From assembly GCA_964364175.1 (NCBI GenBank), contig CAYILR010000021.1, positions 1-64,000 of the forward strand: 64,000 bases of DNA, in the 5' to 3' direction. Below, piece by piece: positions 1-10,555 of this stretch. The stretch is from CAYILR01 sp964364175. Its GTDB lineage: Bacteria > Bdellovibrionota > UBA1018. The notes beneath the pieces were generated by a model that saw only the letters and a program-made list of their open reading frames with translations, was not told the DNA's origin and searched no databases. Made by a program: the position numbers and the translations under genes. Numbering within the stretch: position 1 is the stretch's first letter; every line of letters begins with the position of its first letter.

Positions 1-198
1 GTCAAAAAAATACTTCCTCAAATTTTGACGCGCGACCTCTCCGGGGCACAGGATAATCATCACCCCAAGGGGCATCATCGGCACTGGGCGGATGGACGGC
101 AAGAGACCTATACTTACATTTCGCCAGAAAAAGTATTGAGTGATTTTCGGATGGCTGTTGAATATGAGGAACAAAAATATGATATCAAAAAAAATTAG
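1..198 (+). CDS. 3' end of a TumE-like (DUF6516) toxin, partial
   Basis: The frame is open from the left edge, so the start lies outside the window; 65 codons remain and end in TAG at 196-198. The visible tail has a His-rich stretch, then HWADGRQETYTYI and SPEKVLSDFRMAVEYE, a C-terminal pattern I associate with TumE-family toxins (formerly DUF6516), which are encoded just upstream of an HTH antitoxin. The next gene is such an HTH protein and overlaps this one by 20 bases, which fits a translationally coupled toxin-antitoxin pair. Family assignment rests on a short tail and on context, so it is moderate. Confidence 0.55.
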   Translation, partial: VKKILPQILTRDLSGAQDNHHPKGHHRHWADGRQETYTYISPEKVLSDFRMAVEYEEQKYDIKKN

Positions 199-553
199 AA
201 TTAAGTCGAGAGAAACAATTGACGCGGAATTTTTATCTATATTTAAGGCGTTACAAAGGGGAGAAACACCTACCCCAATCATTGGTGAGGGATATTGCTT
301 CGAGTCTTTGGACGCGGTGAAGTCTGTGTTGACCGATAATCGTCTCAATCTTTGGCGTGCAATCCGCGATAAAAAGCCTGCGTCGATTTCGGAGTTGGCA
401 AAAATGGTAGGGCGCGGATTCAGGGAAGTACATAGGGATGTCCAGCTCCTCGAAGAGTTCGAATTGATCAGCTTGAAAAAGACAAAAGGTAAGCGAGGAG
501 ATCTGCAAGCCCCGATCAGTCTTGCTGATGAACTTTTGTTCGCAGTTGCATAG
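179..553 (+). CDS. HVO_A0114-type winged HTH protein, probable antitoxin of the preceding toxin
   Basis: This 124-residue protein has a C-terminal helix-turn-helix: SISELAKMVGRGFREVHRDV is the recognition region, followed by a basic wing, typical of the MarR-like HVO_A0114 family of antitoxins and regulators. I prefer the ATG at 179 over in-frame ATGs at 140 and 164 because GAGGA at 166-170 is correctly spaced and the overlap with the upstream toxin stop would couple translation. It probably neutralises the toxin and represses its own promoter, which lies outside the window. A hairpin follows directly after the stop codon. Confidence 0.65.
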   Translation: MISKKIRIKSRETIDAEFLSIFKALQRGETPTPIIGEGYCFESLDAVKSVLTDNRLNLWRAIRDKKPASISELAKMVGRGFREVHRDVQLLEEFELISLKKTKGKRGDLQAPISLADELLFAVA

Positions 554-581
554 AATCTGTTTCCAGCACTGGAAACGGATT
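554..581 (+). terminator. Hairpin after the toxin-antitoxin pair, possible terminator
   Basis: Arms of 13 bases at 554-566 and 569-581 pair with one G-T wobble and almost no loop, starting just after the stop codon at 553. There is no T run behind the stem, so an intrinsic terminator is not proven; it may only protect the mRNA end. Confidence 0.4.
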
Positions 582-614
582 GCGCTCCGACTTAAGCCCC
601 TCTAATCTCTCAGT

Positions 615-2375
615 ATGATTCAACTTCTCGTGAACGCTTGGAAACAGATCGGTCTGGCAGTAGGGGTTTTTGCGGTGTTTTTGGGGATCTATTACTACCC
701 GGATCGAACCCCTTTCATGCAGTTCGAGAGCACGATCACTTATAGCTGGATTTTAGGAGCTTTTGCGGTCTGGATCGGATTGCTGGTCCTGCTTCGCAAA
801 CCGCTCTGGCAGTTTTGGGTCAAGGGGTTTCCGACTGAAAAAGCGTCTCTGGCGGGTTTAGTGGCTTTGCTTGTCTTCAGTTCAGTTTATATCGTAGGGC
901 ACTCCGAAGCCCGCTATCGCATGCTCTCGGACGAGCACAACCACCTGCAGGTGGCGATGTCGATGCACTATTTTCAGCGGGCAGAACGATGTGATGAGGG
1001 GAATTATTTCGACACGGATTTACAATGCCACAAATTTGTAACGGACATCCGACCTAAGGCTTATCCTATGATGGTTTATCTGGGGTATTCCTTGTTCGGA
1101 TTTCGAGAGTGGGTTCCGTTCGCCCTGAATTTCATGTTTTTCCTGCTCACAGCACTTTTGATTTTCCGGCTCGCCCATGAGTTGGGATGCGGGTACTGGG
1201 GACAACTTTTTTCAGTGATGGCTTGGGTGTTCTGGCCGGTCAATGTTTGGTGGGTGCGGACGGCTGGATACGAGATGAGTTATGTGTTTTTCGTAGCTCT
1301 GGGATGTTGGCTCTCGTGGTGGATGATTCAGCTGCAACAGCCCAAGGAGCGCCTGGCCGCAGCGGCGCTTCTGGGTGTGACCGTGGCGTTTGCTTGTCAG
1401 ACTCGGCACGAAGCTTATGTGATGATGCCGGTGATTTTGGCGCCGGCAGTGTTGTTTTTCCTCAAACAATCCACTCCAGCCATCGTAGCACTGATGAGCT
1501 GGGCGATCGCAGTGGTTCCAGGAATCGTTGTGCGTGCAGCTTTCAAGGATGATTTCATCAGCGATTTTAACGGTGCGCCGGGAGCGGGATTTGCGAATCT
1601 GGGGACTAACTTGCCAGGGAATTTGGAATTTTTATTCAATGTCGGTGGACAATGGCCGAGCAGCTTTTGGGTGATGGCGCTGGCCGTGCTGGGGATGTTT
1701 TGGATCGTGGTTCAGTTTTTCAGGAACTCCAAGCAGCGTGCGAGTGGAGTCTGGGTTTTGGCTTGGTTCTGGTGCGCACTGCTTTCGATCTCGTATTTCT
1801 ACTGGGGCAAATTCCAGCTCTTCGCGCACATGAGATATTCAGTTCCTGTGTATGTTCCCATTGCTCTTTTGGTGGGTTATTTTGCCCAGCAAATCACAGA
1901 GTGGCGCAAACAGGGTTGGGTGAAGTACGCGTTCGTTGTTTTCTTCGCAGTCTGGGCTCTCAGAAACGCGCCATGGATCGAAGGCAGCCGGTTGTTGAAC
2001 GCAATTCTCCTGACCAACGAGGATCATCATATTTCGGAAATCATCGCCAAACTCCCCGAGAACGCGGTTTTTGCCTATACACGACCAGCAGCATTCTTGG
2101 TTCGAAAGCGATCCTCCTACAGTTATTCACCGCTTTTGACTCCGGGGGGGAATTGGTTTGATTGGGCTAAATTGAGATCCGGCGGCGAGGTCTATTACAT
2201 CCGCGGTCTGGATTGCTGGAGAGACAAGCGGGTGAATTTCCCAGAAATTGACGCTTGGAACATGTGCGAGAAGATCGAAACCGACTTTGAGCTTCAAGAA
2301 TTCATGAGTTTTCCGATTTCGGGGAACTACAATCTGAAGGTGATGAAAGTTTTGGGTCCAAAAAAGCCGTCCTGA
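615..2375 (+). CDS. Multi-pass membrane glycosyltransferase-like protein (GT-C fold, GT39/ArnT-like)
   Basis: The 586-residue product has about a dozen hydrophobic segments through residue 440 and a soluble C-terminal part of roughly 130 residues. An acidic pair sits in the first periplasmic loop (SDEHNH, about residues 105-110), the position of the catalytic or metal-binding acidic motif in GT-C enzymes that use polyprenyl-phosphate sugars. Such enzymes transfer a lipid-linked sugar to protein, lipid A or wall polymer on the periplasmic side. Donor and acceptor cannot be told from sequence, and no polysaccharide cluster adjoins it. No clear ribosome binding site precedes 615. Confidence 0.6.
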   Translation: MIQLLVNAWKQIGLAVGVFAVFLGIYYYPDRTPFMQFESTITYSWILGAFAVWIGLLVLLRKPLWQFWVKGFPTEKASLAGLVALLVFSSVYIVGHSEARYRMLSDEHNHLQVAMSMHYFQRAERCDEGNYFDTDLQCHKFVTDIRPKAYPMMVYLGYSLFGFREWVPFALNFMFFLLTALLIFRLAHELGCGYWGQLFSVMAWVFWPVNVWWVRTAGYEMSYVFFVALGCWLSWWMIQLQQPKERLAAAALLGVTVAFACQTRHEAYVMMPVILAPAVLFFLKQSTPAIVALMSWAIAVVPGIVVRAAFKDDFISDFNGAPGAGFANLGTNLPGNLEFLFNVGGQWPSSFWVMALAVLGMFWIVVQFFRNSKQRASGVWVLAWFWCALLSISYFYWGKFQLFAHMRYSVPVYVPIALLVGYFAQQITEWRKQGWVKYAFVVFFAVWALRNAPWIEGSRLLNAILLTNEDHHISEIIAKLPENAVFAYTRPAAFLVRKRSSYSYSPLLTPGGNWFDWAKLRSGGEVYYIRGLDCWRDKRVNFPEIDAWNMCEKIETDFELQEFMSFPISGNYNLKVMKVLGPKKPS

Positions 2376-2418
2376 TCGTTGCCAAGCAACGATGCTCATG
2401 GCAGCATTATTTCTAGTT

Positions 2419-2787
2419 ATGACAGCACGCATACCCAAGAACGGTGAGATTCAAGAGAACAAGGTCTGGTTCGAGCGCACAGGCGATATGTTGACCTTAG
2501 GAGTGACTCTGGCCGCCATGGCGGAATTGGGTGAGATCGAGAGCATTGAATTAGGTGGGAGCGAAGGCCACAAGCTCGACGCAGATGAATTGCTGGTCAC
2601 TCTCGACGGCTCATTGGGACATATTGAGGTCGTCGCACCTGTGGAGTGCAGCATTGTCTCCACTAATTCTGCTGTCGAGGATGACCCCTCCATCGTTGCT
2701 GAGGATCCTCTCGAGGCTGGCTGGTTGGTCAAAATAGAAGTGGCTGATCTCGATGATTTCTTGGAAGCCACGCAACCCGACTCTTAA
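2419..2787 (+). CDS. GcvH-like lipoyl-domain protein lacking the lipoylated lysine
   Basis: The 122-residue product aligns along the glycine cleavage H-protein: LGVTLAAMAELGEIESIEL matches the first half, and the tail DPLEAGWLVKIE matches the conserved NEDPYGEGWLIKIK-type end. At the lipoylation site the usual ESVKAASD is replaced by DGSLGHIE, so the lysine aligns with Leu66. It therefore cannot carry lipoate at the usual place and is unlikely to serve the glycine cleavage system; no gcvT or gcvP is in the window. Starts at 2392 or 2398 are also possible, as no site has a good Shine-Dalgarno sequence. It ends 41 bases before miaB. A short hairpin (2375-2393) separates it from the upstream gene. 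Confidence 0.6.
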   Translation: MTARIPKNGEIQENKVWFERTGDMLTLGVTLAAMAELGEIESIELGGSEGHKLDADELLVTLDGSLGHIEVVAPVECSIVSTNSAVEDDPSIVAEDPLEAGWLVKIEVADLDDFLEATQPDS

Positions 2788-2828
2788 AGCGCTTGAAAAG
2801 CACCCGACAGATAGTGTAATGACTGTCC

Positions 2829-4312
2829 ATGTCAGAGCTTCGTTACCATATTAAGACATTTGGTTGCCAAATGAATGTGGCGGACTCTGAGCGGATGGAG
2901 TCTTTGCTCTCCGAACAAGGCATGAAAGAGGCCAAGGGCCCTGCGGATGCCGACTTAATTATTGTCAATGGATGCACAGTTCGTGAGAAGGCGGTTCACA
3001 AGGCGCTTTCGGCTCTGGGCGTATTCAACGAATTCAAAGAAAAATCTCACAAAATCATCGCAGTCGGTGGTTGTGTGGGTCAGCTTGAAAAAGAAAAACT
3101 TTTTAAACGAGCGCCCTATATCGATTTTGTTTTCGGAACGGATACGATCGACAATTTGCCCGAGCTGGTTCACCGTGTTCAGAATGGTGAACGTCATGTG
3201 GTGTATGCGGATTTTGATGCGTCGATGAATTATTCGACTGAAACCAAAGTCATGGGCAACAAAGCGCAGGCTTTTGTGAACATCATGAAAGGCTGCGACA
3301 AGTATTGCACCTACTGCATTGTTCCCTATACTCGCGGCAAAGAAAAATCCCGAACGATTGACGAAGTCGTGGACGATGTGGCTCGACTGGTAGCGAAGGG
3401 AATTCGCGAAGTGACTTTGTTGGGTCAGAACGTCAATTCTTTTGGAAAAGGAAATGCGAACGTTCGAGAGCGTGAACCCAAGGAGCTACACAACGTCATT
3501 GGAAAAGTTGGCCCGCGTGCAGGGGAAGAGAATTTTCCGCAGTTGCTCAGAGCAATTGATAGCGACCCAAGATGTGCGGAATTGAAGCTGATTCGTTATA
3601 CCTCCAGTCACCCCTTAGATTTCAGTGACGAATTGATTGAATGCTATGCTTCGGTTGAAAAGGGTGGAGTTCAAAGACTGGCCGCGCACCTTCATCTTCC
3701 GGTTCAGTGCGGTTCGAACCGGATTTTGCAGAAAATGGGCAGGCACCATCAGATCGAAAATTATTTTGCACAGATGGATCGTTTAAGAGAACTTTCTCCT
3801 GATGTGGGAATCTCAACCGACTTGATCGTAGGATTTCCGACTGAGACGGACGAAGATTTTGAAGACACACTGCGGTTATTGGATCGAGTTCAGTTCGACA
3901 GTATTTATGCTTTTGCTTATTCACCACGCCCGGGCACTCGCGCCGCTAAATTGCCAGATGATGTTCCGAATGAAGTGAAGAACGCTCGACTCAATCGTCT
4001 TTTGGATTATCAACTCGAAATCAGTCAGAAAAAATATGCAGCTCGAGTAGGCAGTATCATGGAAATTCTGGTTGAGGGTGAAGCGAAGAATCAGAATCTT
4101 AAACACGGTCTAGGCCTGCGTGCTGGTCGTGTATGGATGGGACGTACCCAATGCAATCGCGTAGTGAATTTCATGTCAGATTCAGCACGGACTCTGACAG
4201 GTCGGTTTGTGGAAGTTAAAATTACCGCGGCGACTCCGCTGTCACTTTATGGAGAGTTGACTTTGGACGGATTTGCGGCAGAAAAACATCAGCGCAAGGA
4301 GATCTCGATCGC

Positions 4313-4316
<4 letters not shown>
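2829..4316 (+). CDS. miaB: tRNA-2-methylthio-N6-dimethylallyladenosine synthase MiaB
   Basis: A 495-residue methylthiotransferase that adds the methylthio group to i6A37 of tRNAs reading UNN codons. The N-terminal cluster-binding domain carries Cys13 (FGCQMN), Cys49 (NGCTV) and Cys82 (GGCVG); the radical SAM motif GCDKYCTYC holds Cys156, Cys160 and Cys163; a TRAM domain forms the last 70 residues. The motif FGCQMN with IVPYTRGKEKSR separates it from the MtaB paralogue at 39342. It is slightly longer than typical because of a charged insert around residues 208-235. Its stop overlaps the start of the carbonic-anhydrase gene by four bases (ATGA), so the two are cotranslated. Confidence 0.95.
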
Positions 4317-6374
<2,058 letters not shown>

Positions 6375-6382
6375 GGTCATCT

Positions 6383-7987
6383 ATGTCCCACCATTCGACG
6401 GTTGTTATTCTGGATTATGGATCGCAGTACACCCAGTTGATTGCGCGGCGAGTGCGCGATCAAGGAATCTATTCGATTGTTTTTCCGGGGGGGACTGCGA
6501 AGTCTCGTTGGGAGGGGCTAAATCCTCGGGCGATTATTTTGTCGGGTGGACCCGCTTCGGTTTATGATCCAGGTGCTCCTGATTTAGATCCCGGATTTTT
6601 GGATTACGTCAGTGAAAAAAAGATTCCTGTTCTGGGAATCTGCTACGGGATGCAGCTCCTGGTGCACCGGATGAACGGAGAAATCAAGAAAGCGCACGTT
6701 CGAGAATACGGAAGAATGGGCGTGAAACGCACGGCGAATTCAACTTCGTATATCCTTAAGCAGGAATCGACTTTTCAGGCTTGGATGAGCCATGGTGACG
6801 AAGCCGTGAAATTGCCAGCGGGTTTTGAGATTACGGCAAAATCAGAGAGTGGGGCACTGGCCGCCATCGAGTGTCCAGAAAAGCAGATGTATGCGCTGCA
6901 GTTTCATCCGGAGGTCACTCATACCGAAGGTGGATCTGAGATTTTGAAGCGGTTTTTGGTCGACGTGGCGAAAATTAAACCTGATTGGACCATGCAGTCC
7001 GTTCGTGAAGAGCAGATTGAAAAAATTCGAGCCCGTGTGAAACCAGAGCAACATGTGATTTGTGCTCTATCGGGTGGGGTGGATTCGGCGGTGGCGGCTG
7101 CTCTGGTGCATGAGGCAATTGGAGATCGCTTGCATTGTGTTTTTGTCGATCACGGGTTGTTACGCTTCGATGAGCAAGCGCGTGTGATGAAGCTGTTTCA
7201 AGAAACTCTGCATCTCAAAGTGGAGTGCGTGGATGCCTCCGAGAAATTTTTGAGTGAACTGGCAGGGGTTGTTGATCCTGAGAAAAAACGAAAAATCATT
7301 GGGGCTGGATTTATCCGAGTTTTCGATGATTATGCTGAAAAGCTATCCAAAGGTTTGGGACATTTGCCGGAGTTCTTAGTTCAAGGGACTTTGTATCCCG
7401 ATGTGATTGAATCCAGCCCTGCACCCCAGGACGCGACGGCAGGTGCTGGGGTTTCTCAGCATGCAGCTAAAATTAAATCCCATCATAATGTAGGCGGATT
7501 GCCGAAGAATCTCCGGTTTCAATTGATTGAGCCGCTGCGCGATCTTTTCAAGGATGAAGTACGGGCGCTCGGACGGACATTGGGAGTACCTGAGAATTTC
7601 ATTCAAAGGCATCCGTTCCCAGGTCCCGGTTTGGCGGTGAGGATTGTTGGAGATATCACTCGTGAGGCGATCGGGATTTTGCAGAAGGCAGACGAGATTT
7701 ATATTCAGGAAATCCGGGATGCCGGATTGTATCCCAAGATTTGGCAGGCTTTCGCTGTTTTCTTGCCGATCCGCACTGTTGGAGTCCAGGGCGATGGACG
7801 CACTCACGACCATGTGATTGCTCTTCGCGCTGTGACATCGCAAGATGGTATGACAGCCGATTGGTATGATTTTGAGGCTAGTTTTTTAAGGAAGGTCTCG
7901 TCTCGGATTTGCAATGAGGTTCGAGGGGTGAATCGGGTGGTTTACGACATCTCGTCCAAGCCCCCAGCCACGATTGAGTGGGAATAA
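6383..7987 (+). CDS. guaA: GMP synthase (glutamine-hydrolysing)
   Basis: GuaA aminates XMP to GMP. The 534-residue protein begins with a class I glutamine amidotransferase domain (ILDYGSQYTQLIARRVR, nucleophile in GICYGMQLL, His-Glu pair in LQFHPEVTHTEGG), followed by the ATP pyrophosphatase P-loop ALSGGVDSAVAAALV and the dimerisation domain with RHPFPGPGLAVR. Length and motifs are complete. It directly follows guaB, so the whole branch from IMP to GMP is encoded together. Its 3' end is convergent with the gene ending at 8223, with a repeat and a hairpin between them. Confidence 0.96.
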   Translation: MSHHSTVVILDYGSQYTQLIARRVRDQGIYSIVFPGGTAKSRWEGLNPRAIILSGGPASVYDPGAPDLDPGFLDYVSEKKIPVLGICYGMQLLVHRMNGEIKKAHVREYGRMGVKRTANSTSYILKQESTFQAWMSHGDEAVKLPAGFEITAKSESGALAAIECPEKQMYALQFHPEVTHTEGGSEILKRFLVDVAKIKPDWTMQSVREEQIEKIRARVKPEQHVICALSGGVDSAVAAALVHEAIGDRLHCVFVDHGLLRFDEQARVMKLFQETLHLKVECVDASEKFLSELAGVVDPEKKRKIIGAGFIRVFDDYAEKLSKGLGHLPEFLVQGTLYPDVIESSPAPQDATAGAGVSQHAAKIKSHHNVGGLPKNLRFQLIEPLRDLFKDEVRALGRTLGVPENFIQRHPFPGPGLAVRIVGDITREAIGILQKADEIYIQEIRDAGLYPKIWQAFAVFLPIRTVGVQGDGRTHDHVIALRAVTSQDGMTADWYDFEASFLRKVSSRICNEVRGVNRVVYDISSKPPATIEWE

Positions 7988-7990
7988 CGA

Positions 7991-8010
7991 AGTAGCTCGC
8001 GCCACGACAG
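7991..8010 (+). repeat. Degenerate copy of the CTCGCGCC palindromic repeat
   Basis: The core reads GTAGCTCGCGCCAC followed by GACAG, matching the repeat unit seen three times at 35561-35640 with one mismatch in the stem. It lies three bases behind the guaA stop codon. This copy is probably an older, decayed member. Confidence 0.55.
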
Positions 8011-8017
8011 AAAGAAA

Positions 8018-8065
8018 GAACCATTCTCCCAGTTTTAGAGGAGAGCGAGTTAGGGAGAATGGTTC
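8018..8065. terminator. Perfect 13-bp hairpin between convergent genes, candidate bidirectional terminator
   Basis: The arms at 8018-8030 and 8053-8065 are exact reverse complements around a 22-base loop. The position, between guaA and the minus-strand gene ending at 8223, suits a shared terminator. On the minus strand a T-rich stretch follows; on the plus strand the T run is poor. The rest of 7988-8222 shows no gene. Confidence 0.5.
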
Positions 8066-8222
8066 AATCTGATTTTGACTTAAGCAATCCCCGTGCCAAT
8101 TCAATTGAATCTATTTAATAACAAGAAGCCTAATACGGTTTTATTGTTTAAAAAATATTAGATTGGGATCAGATTGATACCTGAATTGGCGCTGAGTGGG
8201 GTGATTTTTTCCTGGATAGGCT

Positions 8223-8864
8223 CTAAATTCCAAAATTAAGAACTGGGAAAAACGGTAGAGGACCACTACTGTTGAAATTCAACAAACCAATTTGGAGTCC
8301 GTGCAAAGCCTTGGCCATGTTTACAACCCCCAATTGTAGGCCAAAAACAGAATCGGCGCGATTAAATCCACCGATTTGGATCCCGTAGATACTCGTTCCA
8401 GGACCCAAATTTGCTCCTCCGAGTTGTAAACCCAAAACACGGCCTTTGGAGTTGTAGTTTGCCCCCATGGCAGCTTGAAATCCGATGATGTTCGTATTTC
8501 CTGAGTTTACGTTAGCGATTCCTGCTAGCTGCAAACCGACGACGTTCACTGTCCCTGAGTTGATGTTGGTAACACCTGCCAATTGTGCAGCAACAATATT
8601 TGCATCCTTGGTTTTATTAAAACCAAAAGCCATTCCCATTCCAAAAAAATCCTTCTGAGTGATGTTTCCAATAATCCCCAAATCAACACCGTAGAGATTG
8701 TCGTGCTCTCCAAAAAAAAGACTCGTGCGAACACCTGCTACAGTCCAATTGTCTGGTGGAAATTGAAAAAAAGGAAAAATCGAAATCGCGAGTGGAGATA
8801 CACTCGCATAGCTCGTTATGCTGCTCATGAAGAGTAATATTGAGAAGAGGTGTTTTCTCTGCAT
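8223..8864 (-). CDS. Secreted surface-repeat protein of LA_2272 type
   Basis: The 213-residue product has a signal peptide (about residues 1-20, cleaved near SYAS). From residue 95 on it consists of degenerate repeats of 12-20 residues built on G-L-Q-L-x-G-x-x-N, for example GLQLAGIANVNSG, GLQLGGANLG and GLQLGVVNMA. This matches the repeat architecture of LA_2272 family surface proteins known from Leptospira and other Gram-negatives. The function is unknown; export to the outer surface is expected. Length is usual for a short member. It is transcribed toward guaA and divergently from the operon starting at 9044. Confidence 0.7.
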   Translation of the reverse strand: MQRKHLFSILLFMSSITSYASVSPLAISIFPFFQFPPDNWTVAGVRTSLFFGEHDNLYGVDLGIIGNITQKDFFGMGMAFGFNKTKDANIVAAQLAGVTNINSGTVNVVGLQLAGIANVNSGNTNIIGFQAAMGANYNSKGRVLGLQLGGANLGPGTSIYGIQIGGFNRADSVFGLQLGVVNMAKALHGLQIGLLNFNSSGPLPFFPVLNFGI

Positions 8865-9043
8865 ATGAAAACTCTACCTCTATTTCAGAGCAAGGCAAGA
8901 TTGAATCACATGGCGATCTCCCTCCAGGTTTGTGGCTAAGACAAGCCGATTCAAAATAGAGTCAAAAAAACAACGAACTTTTTTTTGCAAAAAAAATAAA
9001 ATCATTCTAGGCTTAAAGATACATAAATAAAGGAAATTAAAAG

Positions 9044-9709
9044 ATGAAGCGATTGTCTCACATAGGGTTTTCATTTTTTTTACTTTTTTTTACACAATCA
9101 TCATTTGCATTCTCGCTCTCGGATTACCCCGATTTAAGGCTTCAACCTGGGTTAGGATGGGGAATGGGGAGAATTGCCAATGAGAGTAAATCGGTGAGAG
9201 CAAGAACGATGAACTCCATTGATGCCAATGTGATGCCAGGTTATCGAGTGAGCTATTTTACTCCCGGAATTTTTTTTGAAGGTCGTGTGGTTGGGCAGAA
9301 TACCGAACCCAGTGGAGTAGCGAATACAAATATGAGGGGGCTAGGATATTATTTAGGTCCTGCTGTAGCTTTTCAGTGGAACAATCTGATGCTGAGAGGA
9401 GTGTTTTTTGCGTTGGGACGGCACATGCTTTGGAATGAAACTAGAGCAGGTTACACGATCTCGCTGAGAAGTCCTTTGGGATATATGGGAGAATTGAGTT
9501 ACGATATTCGTGGGATTCCACTGATTCAAAAAATTGCTCCAGAAAAGTGGCCTATTTTCTTAGGGGCGTCGTTTCGCCAAACTTTTTATTATTCGTCATC
9601 CGTTGGTAATACGATTCAAAGTATTAAGGGTGATCCCATCGCTCATTGGTCAGCTGCGCTTGGGTTATCACTTCTTTTACAGCCATCTTCAAAAGGAGAA
9701 ACGTTATGA
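9044..9709 (+). CDS. Predicted outer-membrane beta-barrel protein
   Basis: The 221-residue product has a signal peptide ending near SSFA (about residue 22). The remainder has alternating polar and hydrophobic stretches with many aromatic residues and glycines, such as GLGYYLGPAVAFQW and FLGASFRQTFYYSSS, consistent with an 8- to 10-strand outer-membrane barrel. I do not recognise the family. A purine-rich AAGGAAA lies upstream of the start. Its stop overlaps the next start by four bases (ATGA), making it the first gene of a coupled four-gene operon of exported proteins. Confidence 0.55.
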   Translation: MKRLSHIGFSFFLLFFTQSSFAFSLSDYPDLRLQPGLGWGMGRIANESKSVRARTMNSIDANVMPGYRVSYFTPGIFFEGRVVGQNTEPSGVANTNMRGLGYYLGPAVAFQWNNLMLRGVFFALGRHMLWNETRAGYTISLRSPLGYMGELSYDIRGIPLIQKIAPEKWPIFLGASFRQTFYYSSSVGNTIQSIKGDPIAHWSAALGLSLLLQPSSKGETL

Positions 9710-10359
9710 GAAAAAATAAAATGATTTCCAAATTTTGTTTGTCAGTAGCCGTGTTACTTAAGGCCACGCTAGTTTTTGCAACGAATGATCCAAAATTAGT
9801 TTTGATGAAAGTTTATTCCGTTGGCGTAGCTGAGGGCGCGGATTGTGCGAATCCAATCAAACTTTGTGATACCCCAGGTTTGGAAGTAGATTTTGTGCAA
9901 GCTCCTACGCTTTGTAATGGGATTCGTGTACCTCCAGGAAGATACAACTGTGTGATCATAGAAATGTCGGATATTGTTAAGTATCAAGTCAACAATGAGG
10001 CCGCAGCTTCAGTGGCAGGGTGTAGTGCAAGTGAAACTTATACCCTCGATGTATGTCGTGAAGGCAGCAGGACTCAGAATCCGGTGACATTGGGCTATCA
10101 AAACTGTGGGGGTGTTATTGGTACGCCTTCTGAAGATCGAGTCTTTCTCTACCTTCATACGGGAACTAATAATCCAAGCTCTGAGATGTCCTTCCAGAAG
10201 CCAACCAATTCAGCTGATACAAGTAAAGGACTTCCCTTGGCTGAGCCATGGGTGGTTACTTCGACCCGCGAGGGCAAGTTTTATGCAGATTTTAGAGAAA
10301 AAATAACAAGTGTTGGCGGCTCGTGTGGTTGTAACGCGCCTGTTTTTGGATTCAGATAA
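9706..10359 (+). CDS. Secreted cysteine-rich protein, paralogue of the gene at 10552
   Basis: I start at ATG 9706 (GGAG at 9695-9698), inside the preceding stop, giving 217 residues. A signal peptide ends near VFA (residue 25). The mature part contains paired cysteines (GADCANPIKLCDTPG, PTLCNGIRV, RYNCVIIEMSD, AGCSAS, DVCREG, QNCGG, SCGCNAP), suggesting several disulfides in the periplasm or outside. It shares GADC, CVIIEMSD/CMIIEMSD, EDRVFLYLHTGT, SDTSxG and GKFxADFxxKI with its neighbour at 10552, so the two are tandem paralogues. I recognise no known family. Confidence 0.75.
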   Translation: MRKNKMISKFCLSVAVLLKATLVFATNDPKLVLMKVYSVGVAEGADCANPIKLCDTPGLEVDFVQAPTLCNGIRVPPGRYNCVIIEMSDIVKYQVNNEAAASVAGCSASETYTLDVCREGSRTQNPVTLGYQNCGGVIGTPSEDRVFLYLHTGTNNPSSEMSFQKPTNSADTSKGLPLAEPWVVTSTREGKFYADFREKITSVGGSCGCNAPVFGFR

Positions 10360-10372
10360 AAGGGGAATCAAT

Positions 10373-10555
10373 ATGAAGAAAAAAATGAAATGGTTATTGT
10401 GTGGTGTTCTGGCTGTTATTCTATCTGGACTATTATTTGCCTGCGGAAAATCAGCTGGAACTCCGACTGCCGGAGGAAATCTTAGCTTAACTGCTGGAAA
10501 GCCATCTGATGGGAATGGTGCGAACTCCTCATTGAAAGCAGGAGATCGACCATGA
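10373..10555 (+). CDS. Small lipoprotein, 60 residues
   Basis: The start at 10373 follows an AGGGGAA ribosome site. The sequence has a lysine-rich N-terminus, a hydrophobic core and the lipobox LLFACGKS with the acylated Cys near residue 24, then about 37 residues rich in Gly, Ser, Ala and Thr. It lies between the two cysteine-rich paralogues and overlaps the second by four bases. The mature part is too short for an enzyme; it may be an anchor or accessory for the neighbouring exported proteins. Confidence 0.7.
   Translation: MKKKMKWLLCGVLAVILSGLLFACGKSAGTPTAGGNLSLTAGKPSDGNGANSSLKAGDRP

Noticed and set aside
1652..2161. 169-codon plus-strand ORF inside the GT-C gene
   Set aside because: It is an alternative frame of a membrane-protein gene; composition and lack of a start signal make it a shadow.
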